From Glaciecola sp. UBA1851 (GTDB lineage: Bacteria > Pseudomonadota > Gammaproteobacteria > Enterobacterales > Alteromonadaceae), in contig DDIL01000177.1 in the NCBI GenBank assembly GCA_002338515.1, positions 18,361-32,690 on the forward strand: 14,330 bases of DNA, read 5' to 3'. Both the position numbers and the translations under genes were made by a program. The notes beneath the pieces are model-generated. The model searched no databases. It worked only from the letters and a program-made list of their open reading frames with translations, and was not told where the DNA came from. Positions 7,380 to 14,329 of this stretch are shown here, piece after piece; the stretch's first letter is position 1; each line of letters begins with the position of its first letter.

Positions 7380-9086
7380 CTAACCTAGCGGACCTGTTAC
7401 GCCGAAAACATAAAGCGCAAGCACTACAATTATTCCTGTAAAGAACACGTAGTACATGGTTGGTATAATTGTTCTTCGCAATGTTGCGCCTTCTTGGCCT
7501 AGTAAACCAACCGTGGCAGACGCAGCAACAACATTATGTATCGCTATCATATTGCCCGCAGCGGCACCAACTGCTTGAGCCGCTATCACTAAAGAAGGCG
7601 ATATAGATAGGCTCATTGCCGCTTCAAATTGAAATTGGCTAAACATCATATTGGACACTGTGTTTGAGCCGGCTATAAACGCACCCAATGCGCCAATCAC
7701 GGCACTAACCATTGGAAACCCAGCGCCAAATACACTGGCAAATAGCTCAGCACTTGCAACAGGCATACTTGGCACATCCGATAAATTAACCCCAGAATTA
7801 ATAAATATTCTCACCATTGGAATGGTAAAAATAAGGACAAATCCCGCACCTAAAATAGTTTTGCTCGATTCAGAGAAAGCTTGCTTAAGTGCAGCAGAGG
7901 AGCGTTTGGTTTGTAAAAAAGCGGCAGCGAGTGCGCACACCATTAATATGCCACCAGGAAGATATAGAGGTGAAAACCCAGCACTTACGCCTGTTTCACC
8001 CAGTATGGAAGAAAATGAAATGGTGACGTCAGTAAGAAGCGTTTTAAATTCAGTAAACACGCGTGAGCAAACAAGTAAAATTGCTACTAATAAATAAGGG
8101 ATCCATGCTATATATGCCGACATGGGTTTATCTGAATTTAGCTCTAATTCATTGCAACTTTCCGTAATCGTTAATTTGCCAAGCCAACTTGCCGGCCAAT
8201 CGCTAGGAGCTGGAAAATCCCATGTTGTTTTGGGGATTAAGAACCCTTTTTTAGCCGCAGTAACTACTATTGCCATACTAACTAATCCGCCCATTAAAGA
8301 AGGAAATTCAGGACCTAAGAAAATACCCGTAAGCGCATAGGGGATGGTAAAAGCAAGCCCGGCAAAGATTGCGAAAGGCGCAATAGCAAAGCCTTCTTTC
8401 CAACTTTTATTGGCACCAAAATATCGAGTTAGCATAACAACCATAAACAACGGCATGAATGTGCCTACTGTTGCATGTATAAGTGCCACCTGAGAAGTAA
8501 TTAACTGTAAAAACACATCCCAAGAACTGCCATTTGCAGCTAGTTGAGCACTAATAGATGCCGTGTCTAACCCTCTATTTACGCCAATTACGATGGGAGT
8601 ACCTACCGCACCAAAGCTTACAGGCGTGCTTTGTATCATCATACCCATCAGCACTGCGCCTAATGCAGGAAAACCAATGGCAACTAATAGAGGAGCAGCA
8701 ATTGCAGCCGGCGTACCAAAACCTGATGCACCTTCAATAAATGTCCCAAAACACCAAGCGATTATGATTGCTTGTACTCTTCGGTCAGGCGAAACTTGTG
8801 TGAAACCACTTCGAATAACTCTTATTGCCCCAGTATGCTTTAAGGTGTTCAGTAAAAATATTGCCCCAAATACAATCCACAATACAGAAGCGGTTATTAC
8901 TAAGCCTTGAATACCTGAGGCAAACACTCGGTTAACAGACATATCCCAAACAAATATGGCCATTAACGCGGTAACTAATAGAACAAGAGGCATTGCCTTC
9001 TTGGCTGACCATTGTAATCCTAGTAGCAATATACCGGTCAATATGATGGGCAATAAAGCTAATATCCCAAGTGTAATGTCATTCAA
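7380..9086 (-). CDS. lctP: Lactate permease, LctP family
   Basis: A 568-residue, strongly hydrophobic multi-pass inner-membrane protein of the lactate permease family (TC 2.A.14), which imports lactate, and glycolate in E. coli, with protons. Family hallmarks are FGTFIEGASGFGTPAAI at about 113-129 (E. coli FGAFLEGAAGFGAPVAI) and STPVSFGAVGTPI at about 153-165. Length matches the family. The start is a TTG at 9086. There is no ATG or GTG in frame between it and a stop two codons upstream, AAGAGGA (9094-9100) is at good spacing, and the first membrane helix begins directly after it. It is upstream of dld on the same strand and divergent from a LysR-type gene, so the likely sequence of events is uptake by LctP and oxidation of D-lactate by Dld. 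No L-lactate dehydrogenase gene is in the window. Confidence 0.93.
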   Translation of the reverse strand: MNDITLGILALLPIILTGILLLGLQWSAKKAMPLVLLVTALMAIFVWDMSVNRVFASGIQGLVITASVLWIVFGAIFLLNTLKHTGAIRVIRSGFTQVSPDRRVQAIIIAWCFGTFIEGASGFGTPAAIAAPLLVAIGFPALGAVLMGMMIQSTPVSFGAVGTPIVIGVNRGLDTASISAQLAANGSSWDVFLQLITSQVALIHATVGTFMPLFMVVMLTRYFGANKSWKEGFAIAPFAIFAGLAFTIPYALTGIFLGPEFPSLMGGLVSMAIVVTAAKKGFLIPKTTWDFPAPSDWPASWLGKLTITESCNELELNSDKPMSAYIAWIPYLLVAILLVCSRVFTEFKTLLTDVTISFSSILGETGVSAGFSPLYLPGGILMVCALAAAFLQTKRSSAALKQAFSESSKTILGAGFVLIFTIPMVRIFINSGVNLSDVPSMPVASAELFASVFGAGFPMVSAVIGALGAFIAGSNTVSNMMFSQFQFEAAMSLSISPSLVIAAQAVGAAAGNMIAIHNVVAASATVGLLGQEGATLRRTIIPTMYYVFFTGIIVVLALYVFGVTGPLG

Positions 9087-9093
9087 AATTCAA

Positions 9094-9100
9094 TCCTCTT
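9094..9100 (-). promoter_or_regulatory. Shine-Dalgarno AAGAGGA deciding a TTG start (lctP)
   Basis: AAGAGGA on the minus strand lies 7 nt before the TTG at 9086-9084. An out-of-frame ATG overlaps this TTG but does not continue the permease frame. Confidence 0.7.
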
Positions 9101-9131
9101 CATATCAATATATGGCGAAATACAAGCGAAG

Positions 9132-9158
9132 CTATGCACTCCCATAGACTGAGGTCTA
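9132..9158. promoter_or_regulatory. Paired dyads in the lctP-lysR intergenic region, candidate LysR operator
   Basis: Two inverted repeats overlap here: CTATG-N6-CATAG (9132-9147) and TAGAC-N4-GTCTA (9145-9158). They lie 46-72 nt upstream of the lctP start codon and well upstream of the lysR start, where an LTTR recognition or activation site is expected. TAGACTGAGGTCTA is close to, but one base longer than, the classic T-N11-A LTTR box. The binding role is inferred from position and symmetry only. Confidence 0.45.
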
Positions 9159-9217
9159 ATTTAGCCATGTTTGTTTAATTGATATATATGCACAACGAGA
9201 TTCATTTATTCCAAAAA

Positions 9218-9226
9218 TGATATAAT
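9218..9226 (+). promoter_or_regulatory. Extended -10 promoter of the lysR-type gene
   Basis: TGATATAAT is a full extended -10 element (TGnTATAAT). It lies 41 nt before the lysR ATG, implying a start of transcription near 9233. No good -35 hexamer is visible at 16-18 bp, which fits an extended -10 promoter. Confidence 0.6.
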
Positions 9227-9267
9227 AAATCCACTTTAAACGCAGTTTTAGACATAGTGAGAAGAGC

Positions 9268-10173
9268 ATGGTTAAAGCAGATGATGTACTTTTGTTTGTG
9301 CAAGTTGTTGAAAATGGGTCATTTTCTAAAGTAGCAGAATTAATGCAAATTACTAATTCTGTCGTCAGCAAAAGAATTGCTCGCTTGGAAGAAAGTTTAA
9401 ACGTACAACTATTGTATAGGACGACTCGAAAGCTGAGTTTAACCGATGCGGGTCAGCTTTTGTATAATAAAGGCAAGTTAGCTAAAACGGCGATGCAAGA
9501 GGCCACCGATGTTGTGCATGGCTATAGCGATACAATAAAGGGCAAAATTAAAGTTACCATGCCGGTAGTCTCAGCCAACCTTTTGTTGAGTAAAGCAGTT
9601 GCAGAGTTTTGTCACTTGTATCCAGATGTAAGTGTCGATCTACAAATTAATAATAAGTTTGTAGATTTAGTTGAAGAGGGTTATGACTTAGCTATTCGTA
9701 CCGCATTTTTGCAAGATTCGAGTTTAGTAGCCAGACGTTTAGTAGATTCTCAATGGATTGTATGCGCTAGCCCAAAATATTTAAAAGAGCACGGTATTCC
9801 AGAACATCCAAATGATTTACATGGTCATCAATGCCTAATCTATAAATATGAAAGTGCTGGCACTGATAATTGGAAGTTCACTCAGGATGGTAAAGAACAG
9901 CATATTCAAGTTAGGGGTAGATTCAGTACAAATAATCTTAATGCTATTTGCAATGCCGCTTTAGCAAATTTAGGGATTGCCTTTTTACCTAAAGCATTAG
10001 TTTATGAGTATATTCAAAACCACAAGTTGCAACAGGTACTTCAACCTTTTGCCAGTAAATTAATGGGTATTTATGCTGTTTACCCTAGAAGCCGCCAACC
10101 TGATCAAAAAGTGAAGTTATTAATAGAGCATTTAAGAGACACATTTAAAAAACAAGAATCTCAGTTCAATTAA
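9268..10173 (+). CDS. LysR-type transcriptional regulator, probable regulator of lctP-dld
   Basis: A 301-residue LysR-family protein of usual length. The N-terminal winged helix-turn-helix covers about residues 1-60: FVQVVENGSFSKVAELM, then TNSVVSKRIARLEESL and LLYRTTRKLSLTDAG. A linker helix and a periplasmic-binding-protein-like effector domain follow from about residue 90, with the typical LDL-type segment DLAIRTA and VARRLVDSQWIVCASPKYL. The start ATG is preceded by GAGAAGAG and by an extended -10 promoter. It is transcribed away from lctP-dld across a 181-bp region that carries dyad symmetry, the usual LysR arrangement, so control of lactate uptake and oxidation is the likely job. The sequence pattern is of the common CrgA/AaeR-like subgroup, whose members respond to varied ligands; the effector cannot be read. 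The 3' end is only 9 bp from the convergent RNase J-like gene. Confidence 0.92.
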   Translation: MVKADDVLLFVQVVENGSFSKVAELMQITNSVVSKRIARLEESLNVQLLYRTTRKLSLTDAGQLLYNKGKLAKTAMQEATDVVHGYSDTIKGKIKVTMPVVSANLLLSKAVAEFCHLYPDVSVDLQINNKFVDLVEEGYDLAIRTAFLQDSSLVARRLVDSQWIVCASPKYLKEHGIPEHPNDLHGHQCLIYKYESAGTDNWKFTQDGKEQHIQVRGRFSTNNLNAICNAALANLGIAFLPKALVYEYIQNHKLQQVLQPFASKLMGIYAVYPRSRQPDQKVKLLIEHLRDTFKKQESQFN

Positions 10174-10182
10174 TTAATTTAT

Positions 10183-11547
10183 TTAGTTATCAATTGCTAT
10201 TCTTGGCGCATCAATCGCTTTTCGTTTAATAGAAAGTGTTGGTGCTAACCTGTATAGATCACCATTTAACCCTACTAATTGGCTCGGTATGAACTGACTA
10301 CGGGCAACTTCAGCACATGCGGATAAATGCATTGGCTCGCCATGTACTGGTACAACGCATTTTGGTTTGACTAAGTTAAACAGTTTTTTTAAATCTTCAC
10401 TGTTCGGGTGACCAGAAGCATGAATTACCATGTTAGTGTCTGCTTGTTGTACTACTTTAACATCTCGCTCAGCCAATAAATCGATTAACCGTTTCACCGA
10501 CTTTTCATTACCTGGGATCACTATACTGCTAAATATAACTGTGTCGCTTTCATCTAAATCACAGTCACGGTGAGTATTCATAGCAAGCTTGTATAAACCG
10601 GCTCGAGGCTCTCCTTGACTACCAGTAGCAATAATTAACACTTCGTGTTTTGGTAAATAACCTACATGTCGCCTTGGTGTGATAGCAAAATCGTCAGGCC
10701 AATAGCCAGTCGCCCGAGCAATACTCACCATATTTTCAAGCGCGGGGCCAAACAGACACATATATCGGTTAGTTGCTTTAGCAATTTTTGCAAGTGTAAT
10801 TAATCGTGCAATATTACTCGCAAAGCATGTCACCACTACCCTACCATTTGCTCGACTAATAAGGTCGCCTAATCCTTTTTCACATTCCTTTTCCGATTGC
10901 GAGTGTCCTGCCCTATTAGCATTAGTTGAATCACACACCATCGCAATAATATTCTTTTGTTGTAAAGACTTAAAAATGGCGTCTTTAAACCCTTCTCCTA
11001 CCACTGGATTATTATCAACTTTCCAATCACCGGTATGTAACACATGACCAACGGGTGTAGACAATAACAATGCGTTTGCTTCAGGAATGGAATGAGTAGT
11101 GGGCAACCATTTTATGGTAAAAGGACCGATATCTAATTCCGAATTAGCGTCTACTACTACAATTGGGAGATCAAATGGAATATTTGCTCGGTAAGCTTTA
11201 CGTTTTAATACTTCAGCGGTAAAGGCGGTCGTGTATATCGGACACTGAAGCTGTTCCCATTGAGTCACAACTGCGCCCAAATGATCCTCATGTGCATGAG
11301 TTAACACAAGACCGCATAATTTATCCCTTCTGTTACTAATAAATGAAAGGTCAGCACTGACTACCCTATGTTTTCTAACTAGGGGTTTAATATCATCTTC
11401 TCTTTTTAACGGCACATCGAAGGTAACGCCGCAATCAATCATTAACCATTGATCGTTATGACCATAAAGATTCACATTCATACCTATTTCACCAGTTCCG
11501 CCTAATGGTAAAAACAACAACTCATTTACATTTGGTGAGATATTCAA
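10183..11547 (-). CDS. RNase J-like beta-CASP metallo-beta-lactamase protein
   Basis: A 454-residue metallo-beta-lactamase-fold protein of the beta-CASP group, most similar in layout to ribonuclease J. Visible motifs are GGTGEIGMN near the start (16-24), the metal site HAHEDH (84-89), H152 in TTHSIPEA, HTGDWK with D174, CDSTNA with D206, the beta-CASP segment VVVTCFASNIARL (237-249), HASGHP (376-381) and PVHGEP with H402. All the metal and catalytic positions expected of a working nuclease seem to be present. It is about 100 residues shorter than B. subtilis RNase J1 because the usual C-terminal dimerisation domain is missing. The start is TTG at 11547 with GGAG 5 nt upstream; the next methionine (residue 23) would remove the GGTGEIG motif. 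It is divergent from the DUF4397 gene, convergent with lysR, and has no visible terminator of its own. An RNA-processing role is inferred; a DNA substrate or another function remains possible. Confidence 0.85.
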   Translation of the reverse strand: MNISPNVNELLFLPLGGTGEIGMNVNLYGHNDQWLMIDCGVTFDVPLKREDDIKPLVRKHRVVSADLSFISNRRDKLCGLVLTHAHEDHLGAVVTQWEQLQCPIYTTAFTAEVLKRKAYRANIPFDLPIVVVDANSELDIGPFTIKWLPTTHSIPEANALLLSTPVGHVLHTGDWKVDNNPVVGEGFKDAIFKSLQQKNIIAMVCDSTNANRAGHSQSEKECEKGLGDLISRANGRVVVTCFASNIARLITLAKIAKATNRYMCLFGPALENMVSIARATGYWPDDFAITPRRHVGYLPKHEVLIIATGSQGEPRAGLYKLAMNTHRDCDLDESDTVIFSSIVIPGNEKSVKRLIDLLAERDVKVVQQADTNMVIHASGHPNSEDLKKLFNLVKPKCVVPVHGEPMHLSACAEVARSQFIPSQLVGLNGDLYRLAPTLSIKRKAIDAPRIAIDN

Positions 11548-11552
11548 ACCTT

Positions 11553-11556
11553 CTCC
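11553..11556 (-). promoter_or_regulatory. Shine-Dalgarno GGAG deciding a TTG start (RNase J-like gene)
   Basis: GGAG on the minus strand (within GGAGAAGG, 11549-11556) lies 5 nt before the TTG at 11547-11545. An ATG further upstream is out of frame and closes after five codons. Confidence 0.65.
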
Positions 11557-11598
11557 AACATCGCTTGGATGTACATTAATTAAAATTAATAATTACTA

Positions 11599-11620
11599 AT
11601 CATAGTGTTACGAACGTTCG
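11599..11620. promoter_or_regulatory. Perfect CGAACGTTCG palindrome next to a -10-like TATGAT
   Basis: CGAACGTTCG (11611-11620) is a perfect 10-bp palindrome that stands out in very AT-rich surroundings. On the minus strand a TATGAT hexamer (11604-11599) follows 6 nt later, 52 nt before the RNase J-like start codon, so the palindrome would occupy the promoter spacer. This suggests a repressor operator for the RNase J-like gene and possibly the divergent DUF4397 gene. No good -35 hexamer is seen, so the promoter call is tentative. Confidence 0.45.
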
Positions 11621-11748
11621 CCCGCTTTTGATTGCGTCATTTTATTAATTAAATTTAATTGAAAATTTAATGTTAAAAATAAACTTATTCGAAAAACGTT
11701 ATGTAATCACATTAGAACTAACGAAGCATTGCACTAAAGGAAAATACA

Positions 11749-13149
11749 ATGAAATCAATTAAAATGATACCACTTGCAGTTATGTCTGGTCTTTTTTTAG
11801 CCGGATGTGATAGCAGTACAGACGACGCACCTGTAAATTTAGATACACCACCATTGACTCCGCCAGTATTAGCGGAGGTTCGAGTATTGCATACGTCTCC
11901 CGACGCACCATTAGTTGACATCTTTGCTAATGGCATTGGTGTGGATGCAATGAGAAACTTAGATTACCAACAAGCATCTGCTGTGATCGGCTTAGTAGAA
12001 GGTGAATACACGTTTAGAGTTGAAGCTGAAACACCGGGAGGCAACGTCCCAGTTTTAAGCCTTACCGCTAACCTAAGTAACGACACAAGATACAATGTAT
12101 TAGCAGTAGGTGATGTAGCAGACTTAGAAACGCTGGTTGTTACTTCTCCAAAATCAGACATACCTGCTGGAAGTTTTAGAGTTCAGGTAGTTCATGCCGC
12201 ACCTGATGCGCCAGAAGTAGACGTATATGTAACTGCTCCAGATGCAGATTTAACGGCTGCGCAACCCACCGCTACTTTAAGCTTTGGTGCCTCAGCTGGC
12301 CCGTTAGATGTGCCAGCAGGTGATTATCAAATACGTGTCACTGGCGCGGGTGCAACGGAAGCATTATATGATTCAGGCACTTTGAGTTTAGGCGCGGGCG
12401 CTGACCTATTTATAGCAGCGACTGAAAATGTGGCAACGGGTGATTCACCGGTATCACTAGCAGTAGCTGACGGTCAAGGTTCATTTGTAGTATTAGATGA
12501 TAACGCAACTGCAGAATTAAGAGCGATTCATGGTATTGCAGACGCGCCAGCAGTCGATATATTTGCGGTAGTGCCAGATGCAGATGATATATTGTTATTT
12601 GATGGCCCAGGTTTTAAAGCAGTCTCTGATTATATTGAAGTGGCTGGTGGCGATTATGTTGTTGACGTTGTTGCTGACGCAGACAACTCTGTTGTGGCTA
12701 TAGACGATGCAGCAATCACTCTAATGGACGGTGTTCGTTATTCAGCATTAGCTAACAATACTCTTGCGATGGCCGACTTGGACTTATTAGTAGATGATGG
12801 ACGTCCATTAGCAACTGCTGCCCAAGTTAGAATCGTGCATGCATCACCAGCCGCTGGAGACGTAGATATATACGTAACGGCTGATGGAATGATTGATGAT
12901 GTTGACCCAACCTTTGGTGGTGTAACATATCAAACAGGTGCATTAGCAGAAACTGGTTATGTACAGCTACCTGCTGGAGACTATATGGTAACCGTGACAG
13001 GTGCAGGCTCTAAAGAAGCGGCGATTGGTCCAGTAATGATTTCTTTGGATGTTGCGAACATCTACACAGCGATTGCAGTAGATGGTGACGCACCAATGAT
13101 GCCACCGCAATTAATTTTAGCAGACGCTTTCATAGCGCCCATGGAATAG
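11749..13149 (+). CDS. Lipoprotein with four DUF4397 repeats
   Basis: A 466-residue acidic, cell-envelope lipoprotein. The N-terminus has two lysines, a hydrophobic stretch and the lipobox LAGC with the lipidated cysteine at 20. Asp at +2 would favour inner-membrane retention under E. coli Lol rules. Four DUF4397-type repeats follow, each opening with a V-R/Q-V-x-H-x-x-P-D-A-P-x-V-D-I/V-F/Y signature: about residues 43, 144, 257 and 360. Repeats 2 and 4 share PAGDY-x-x-x-VTGAG-x-x-EA; repeats 1 and 3 share VDIFA and a RY-x-x-LA segment, giving an ABAB pattern. The ATG at 11749 has AAAGGA 7 nt upstream. The gene is divergent from the RNase J-like gene and ends at a strong terminator (13174-13206), so it is transcribed alone. 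DUF4397 proteins are beta-rich and of unknown function; adhesion or envelope roles would be guesses. Cys20 is the only cysteine. Confidence 0.9.
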   Translation: MKSIKMIPLAVMSGLFLAGCDSSTDDAPVNLDTPPLTPPVLAEVRVLHTSPDAPLVDIFANGIGVDAMRNLDYQQASAVIGLVEGEYTFRVEAETPGGNVPVLSLTANLSNDTRYNVLAVGDVADLETLVVTSPKSDIPAGSFRVQVVHAAPDAPEVDVYVTAPDADLTAAQPTATLSFGASAGPLDVPAGDYQIRVTGAGATEALYDSGTLSLGAGADLFIAATENVATGDSPVSLAVADGQGSFVVLDDNATAELRAIHGIADAPAVDIFAVVPDADDILLFDGPGFKAVSDYIEVAGGDYVVDVVADADNSVVAIDDAAITLMDGVRYSALANNTLAMADLDLLVDDGRPLATAAQVRIVHASPAAGDVDIYVTADGMIDDVDPTFGGVTYQTGALAETGYVQLPAGDYMVTVTGAGSKEAAIGPVMISLDVANIYTAIAVDGDAPMMPPQLILADAFIAPME

Positions 13150-13173
13150 TATAAATAATACATTTTGTACTTC

Positions 13174-13206
13174 AAACGCTCCTTAGTTGGGGCGTTTTTT
13201 TTGTTT
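13174..13206 (+). terminator. Rho-independent terminator after the DUF4397 gene
   Basis: Stem AAACGCTCC (13174-13182) pairs with GGGGCGTTT (13189-13197) with one G-T pair, around the loop TTAGTT. The T tract starts inside the stem and continues to 13206 with a single G. It lies 25 bp after the stop codon. Confidence 0.9.
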
Positions 13207-13220
13207 AAATCAGTTATGCT

Positions 13221-13925
13221 ATGGCCATGCAAAGAAATATCACACTAGATTTTTTTAGAACACTGGCCATTTCCTTAATGGTCATTTTCCATTTTATTTA
13301 TGACCTGAAACTGTTTGCCGTTGTTGATTGGGATATTCCCGATGGAGTCGGTTGGCAACAGTTTCGATGGGTAATCATTACTGTGTTCTTTTTGTGCTTA
13401 GGAGTGTCTCTTAAATTTGCACATAGCCAAACCTTTAAGCCTAAAAAATACTTAACACGTTTACTACAAATTACGGCAGCGGCACTTATTATCTCAATAG
13501 GATCATATGTTTTCTTACCAGATAATTGGATTTTTTTTGGCGTCCTGCATTTCATTGCCTTTTCGAGCATTGTTGCAATTCCCTTTTTAAAAAGTCCTAA
13601 AGCTGCTTTTCTTTGTGGTATGTCAATTATTCTCGTTGGCGCATTAGGTCTGGTCAAAACAAGGTGGCCTTTTCATATATTATTTGAAAACCTTCCTAGC
13701 TACACAAATGATTTTGTTGGAATTTTTCCATGGTTAGGCGTGGTGTTGCTAGGCATTTCATTAGGTTATAGTAAGTGGTTAATTTCGGATCCGTTATACA
13801 AGCTTAGCCAGACATTAAGCCCTAAAGTTAACACTCTGATGAGTTGGCCAGGACAACATAGTTTGAGTATATATCTTCTTCATCAGCCAGTTATGGTGGG
13901 GGTTCTTTATTTGCTAGTTAGCTAG
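13221..13925 (+). CDS. DUF1624 / HGSNAT-like membrane acetyltransferase family protein
   Basis: A 234-residue multi-pass membrane protein of the DUF1624 family (heparan-alpha-glucosaminide N-acetyltransferase catalytic-domain family). Family landmarks are the first helix LDFFRTLAISLMVIFHFIYDL (9-29) with H24, the second helix ending FFLCLGVSLKFA (56-67), FGVLHFIAF (106-114), DFVGIFPWLGVVLLG (164-178), and the closing GQHSLSIYLLHQPV (211-224). About seven hydrophobic segments are visible, and the length is normal for bacterial members. In the human enzyme the family moves acetyl groups from acetyl-CoA across a membrane to a sugar; the bacterial substrate is generally unknown, so an envelope-sugar role is only an inference. 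The ATG at 13221 has no clear Shine-Dalgarno sequence, and a second ATG two codons on is equally possible. It begins 14 bp after the upstream terminator, so its promoter must overlap that region or expression depends on read-through. Confidence 0.85.
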   Translation: MAMQRNITLDFFRTLAISLMVIFHFIYDLKLFAVVDWDIPDGVGWQQFRWVIITVFFLCLGVSLKFAHSQTFKPKKYLTRLLQITAAALIISIGSYVFLPDNWIFFGVLHFIAFSSIVAIPFLKSPKAAFLCGMSIILVGALGLVKTRWPFHILFENLPSYTNDFVGIFPWLGVVLLGISLGYSKWLISDPLYKLSQTLSPKVNTLMSWPGQHSLSIYLLHQPVMVGVLYLLVS

Positions 13926-14038
13926 GGTCTGCTGAACTTTGTTATATGACTTTGTAGCAAAGTGTTCGTTATCTAGACGAAAAAATTGAATTGAAGTGCA
14001 GGAATCTACATGAAATTTCACCGATGAAGTATAAAACT
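13926..14038. other. Intergenic region between two convergent genes
   Basis: This 113-bp stretch separates the DUF1624 gene from the convergent partial gene. A small hairpin (ACTTTG-TAG-CAAAGT, 13949-13963) is present but lacks GC content and a T tract, so I do not call it a terminator. No gene is seen. Confidence 0.5.
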
Positions 14039-14329
14039 TTACCACTCTTGGTATTTTAAACTTCTTTGGTTTTTGGCGAGTAACTTTATGTGAATTTTGT
14101 GTTCAGCGTTACGTAATAACACTTCATATCCATTTACATCTGCTGTTTTTTGTAAATTACTCAAAATGGTTTCTCTTTTTGCATCTACTCGATACAGCAC
14201 TTTTGTATACGAGGCAGATTGACTAACAATTTCATCTGAAATAAAGCCTGTATATTGCCGATAATACGCTGCAAAATCAGATACCTCACTTGGCTTAAAA
14301 CCCTCAAACTCAATGGAAAAATTATATGT
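14039..14329 (-). CDS. C-terminal part of an unrecognised protein (partial)
   Basis: An open frame of 96 codons enters from the right edge on the minus strand and stops at TAA (14041-14039). I do not recognise the family. The residues alternate in a beta-alpha-beta-beta-alpha-beta order: YNFSIEFEGF (2-11), helix SEVSDFAAYYRQY (14-26), a long strand hairpin running to TKVLYRVDA (42-50), helix RETILSNLQKTADVNGY (52-68), and EVLLRNAEHKIHIKLLA (69-85), then a short basic tail. That order fits a ferredoxin-like or POTRA-like small domain at the C-terminus of a larger protein. The repeated spacing of charged and hydrophobic residues and the absence of internal stops over 290 bp argue for a real coding region. 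The start, full length and any signal peptide lie outside the window. Confidence 0.75.
   Translation of the reverse strand, partial: TYNFSIEFEGFKPSEVSDFAAYYRQYTGFISDEIVSQSASYTKVLYRVDAKRETILSNLQKTADVNGYEVLLRNAEHKIHIKLLAKNQRSLKYQEW

Noticed and set aside
7651..8097. Long open frame (148 codons) on the plus strand
   Set aside because: It is antisense to lctP, rich in Pro, Ala and Thr as expected from the complement of a hydrophobic membrane gene, and has no supporting ribosome site or family resemblance.
8563..8910. Open frame (115 codons) on the plus strand
   Set aside because: It is antisense to lctP, overlaps another open frame in a second phase, and shows no recognisable protein features.
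13298..13657. Open frame (119 codons) on the minus strand
   Set aside because: It lies wholly inside the DUF1624 gene, whose family match on the opposite strand is clear.
13949..13963. Hairpin ACTTTG-TAG-CAAAGT as terminator of the DUF1624 gene
   Set aside because: It has a short low-GC stem and no T tract on either strand.
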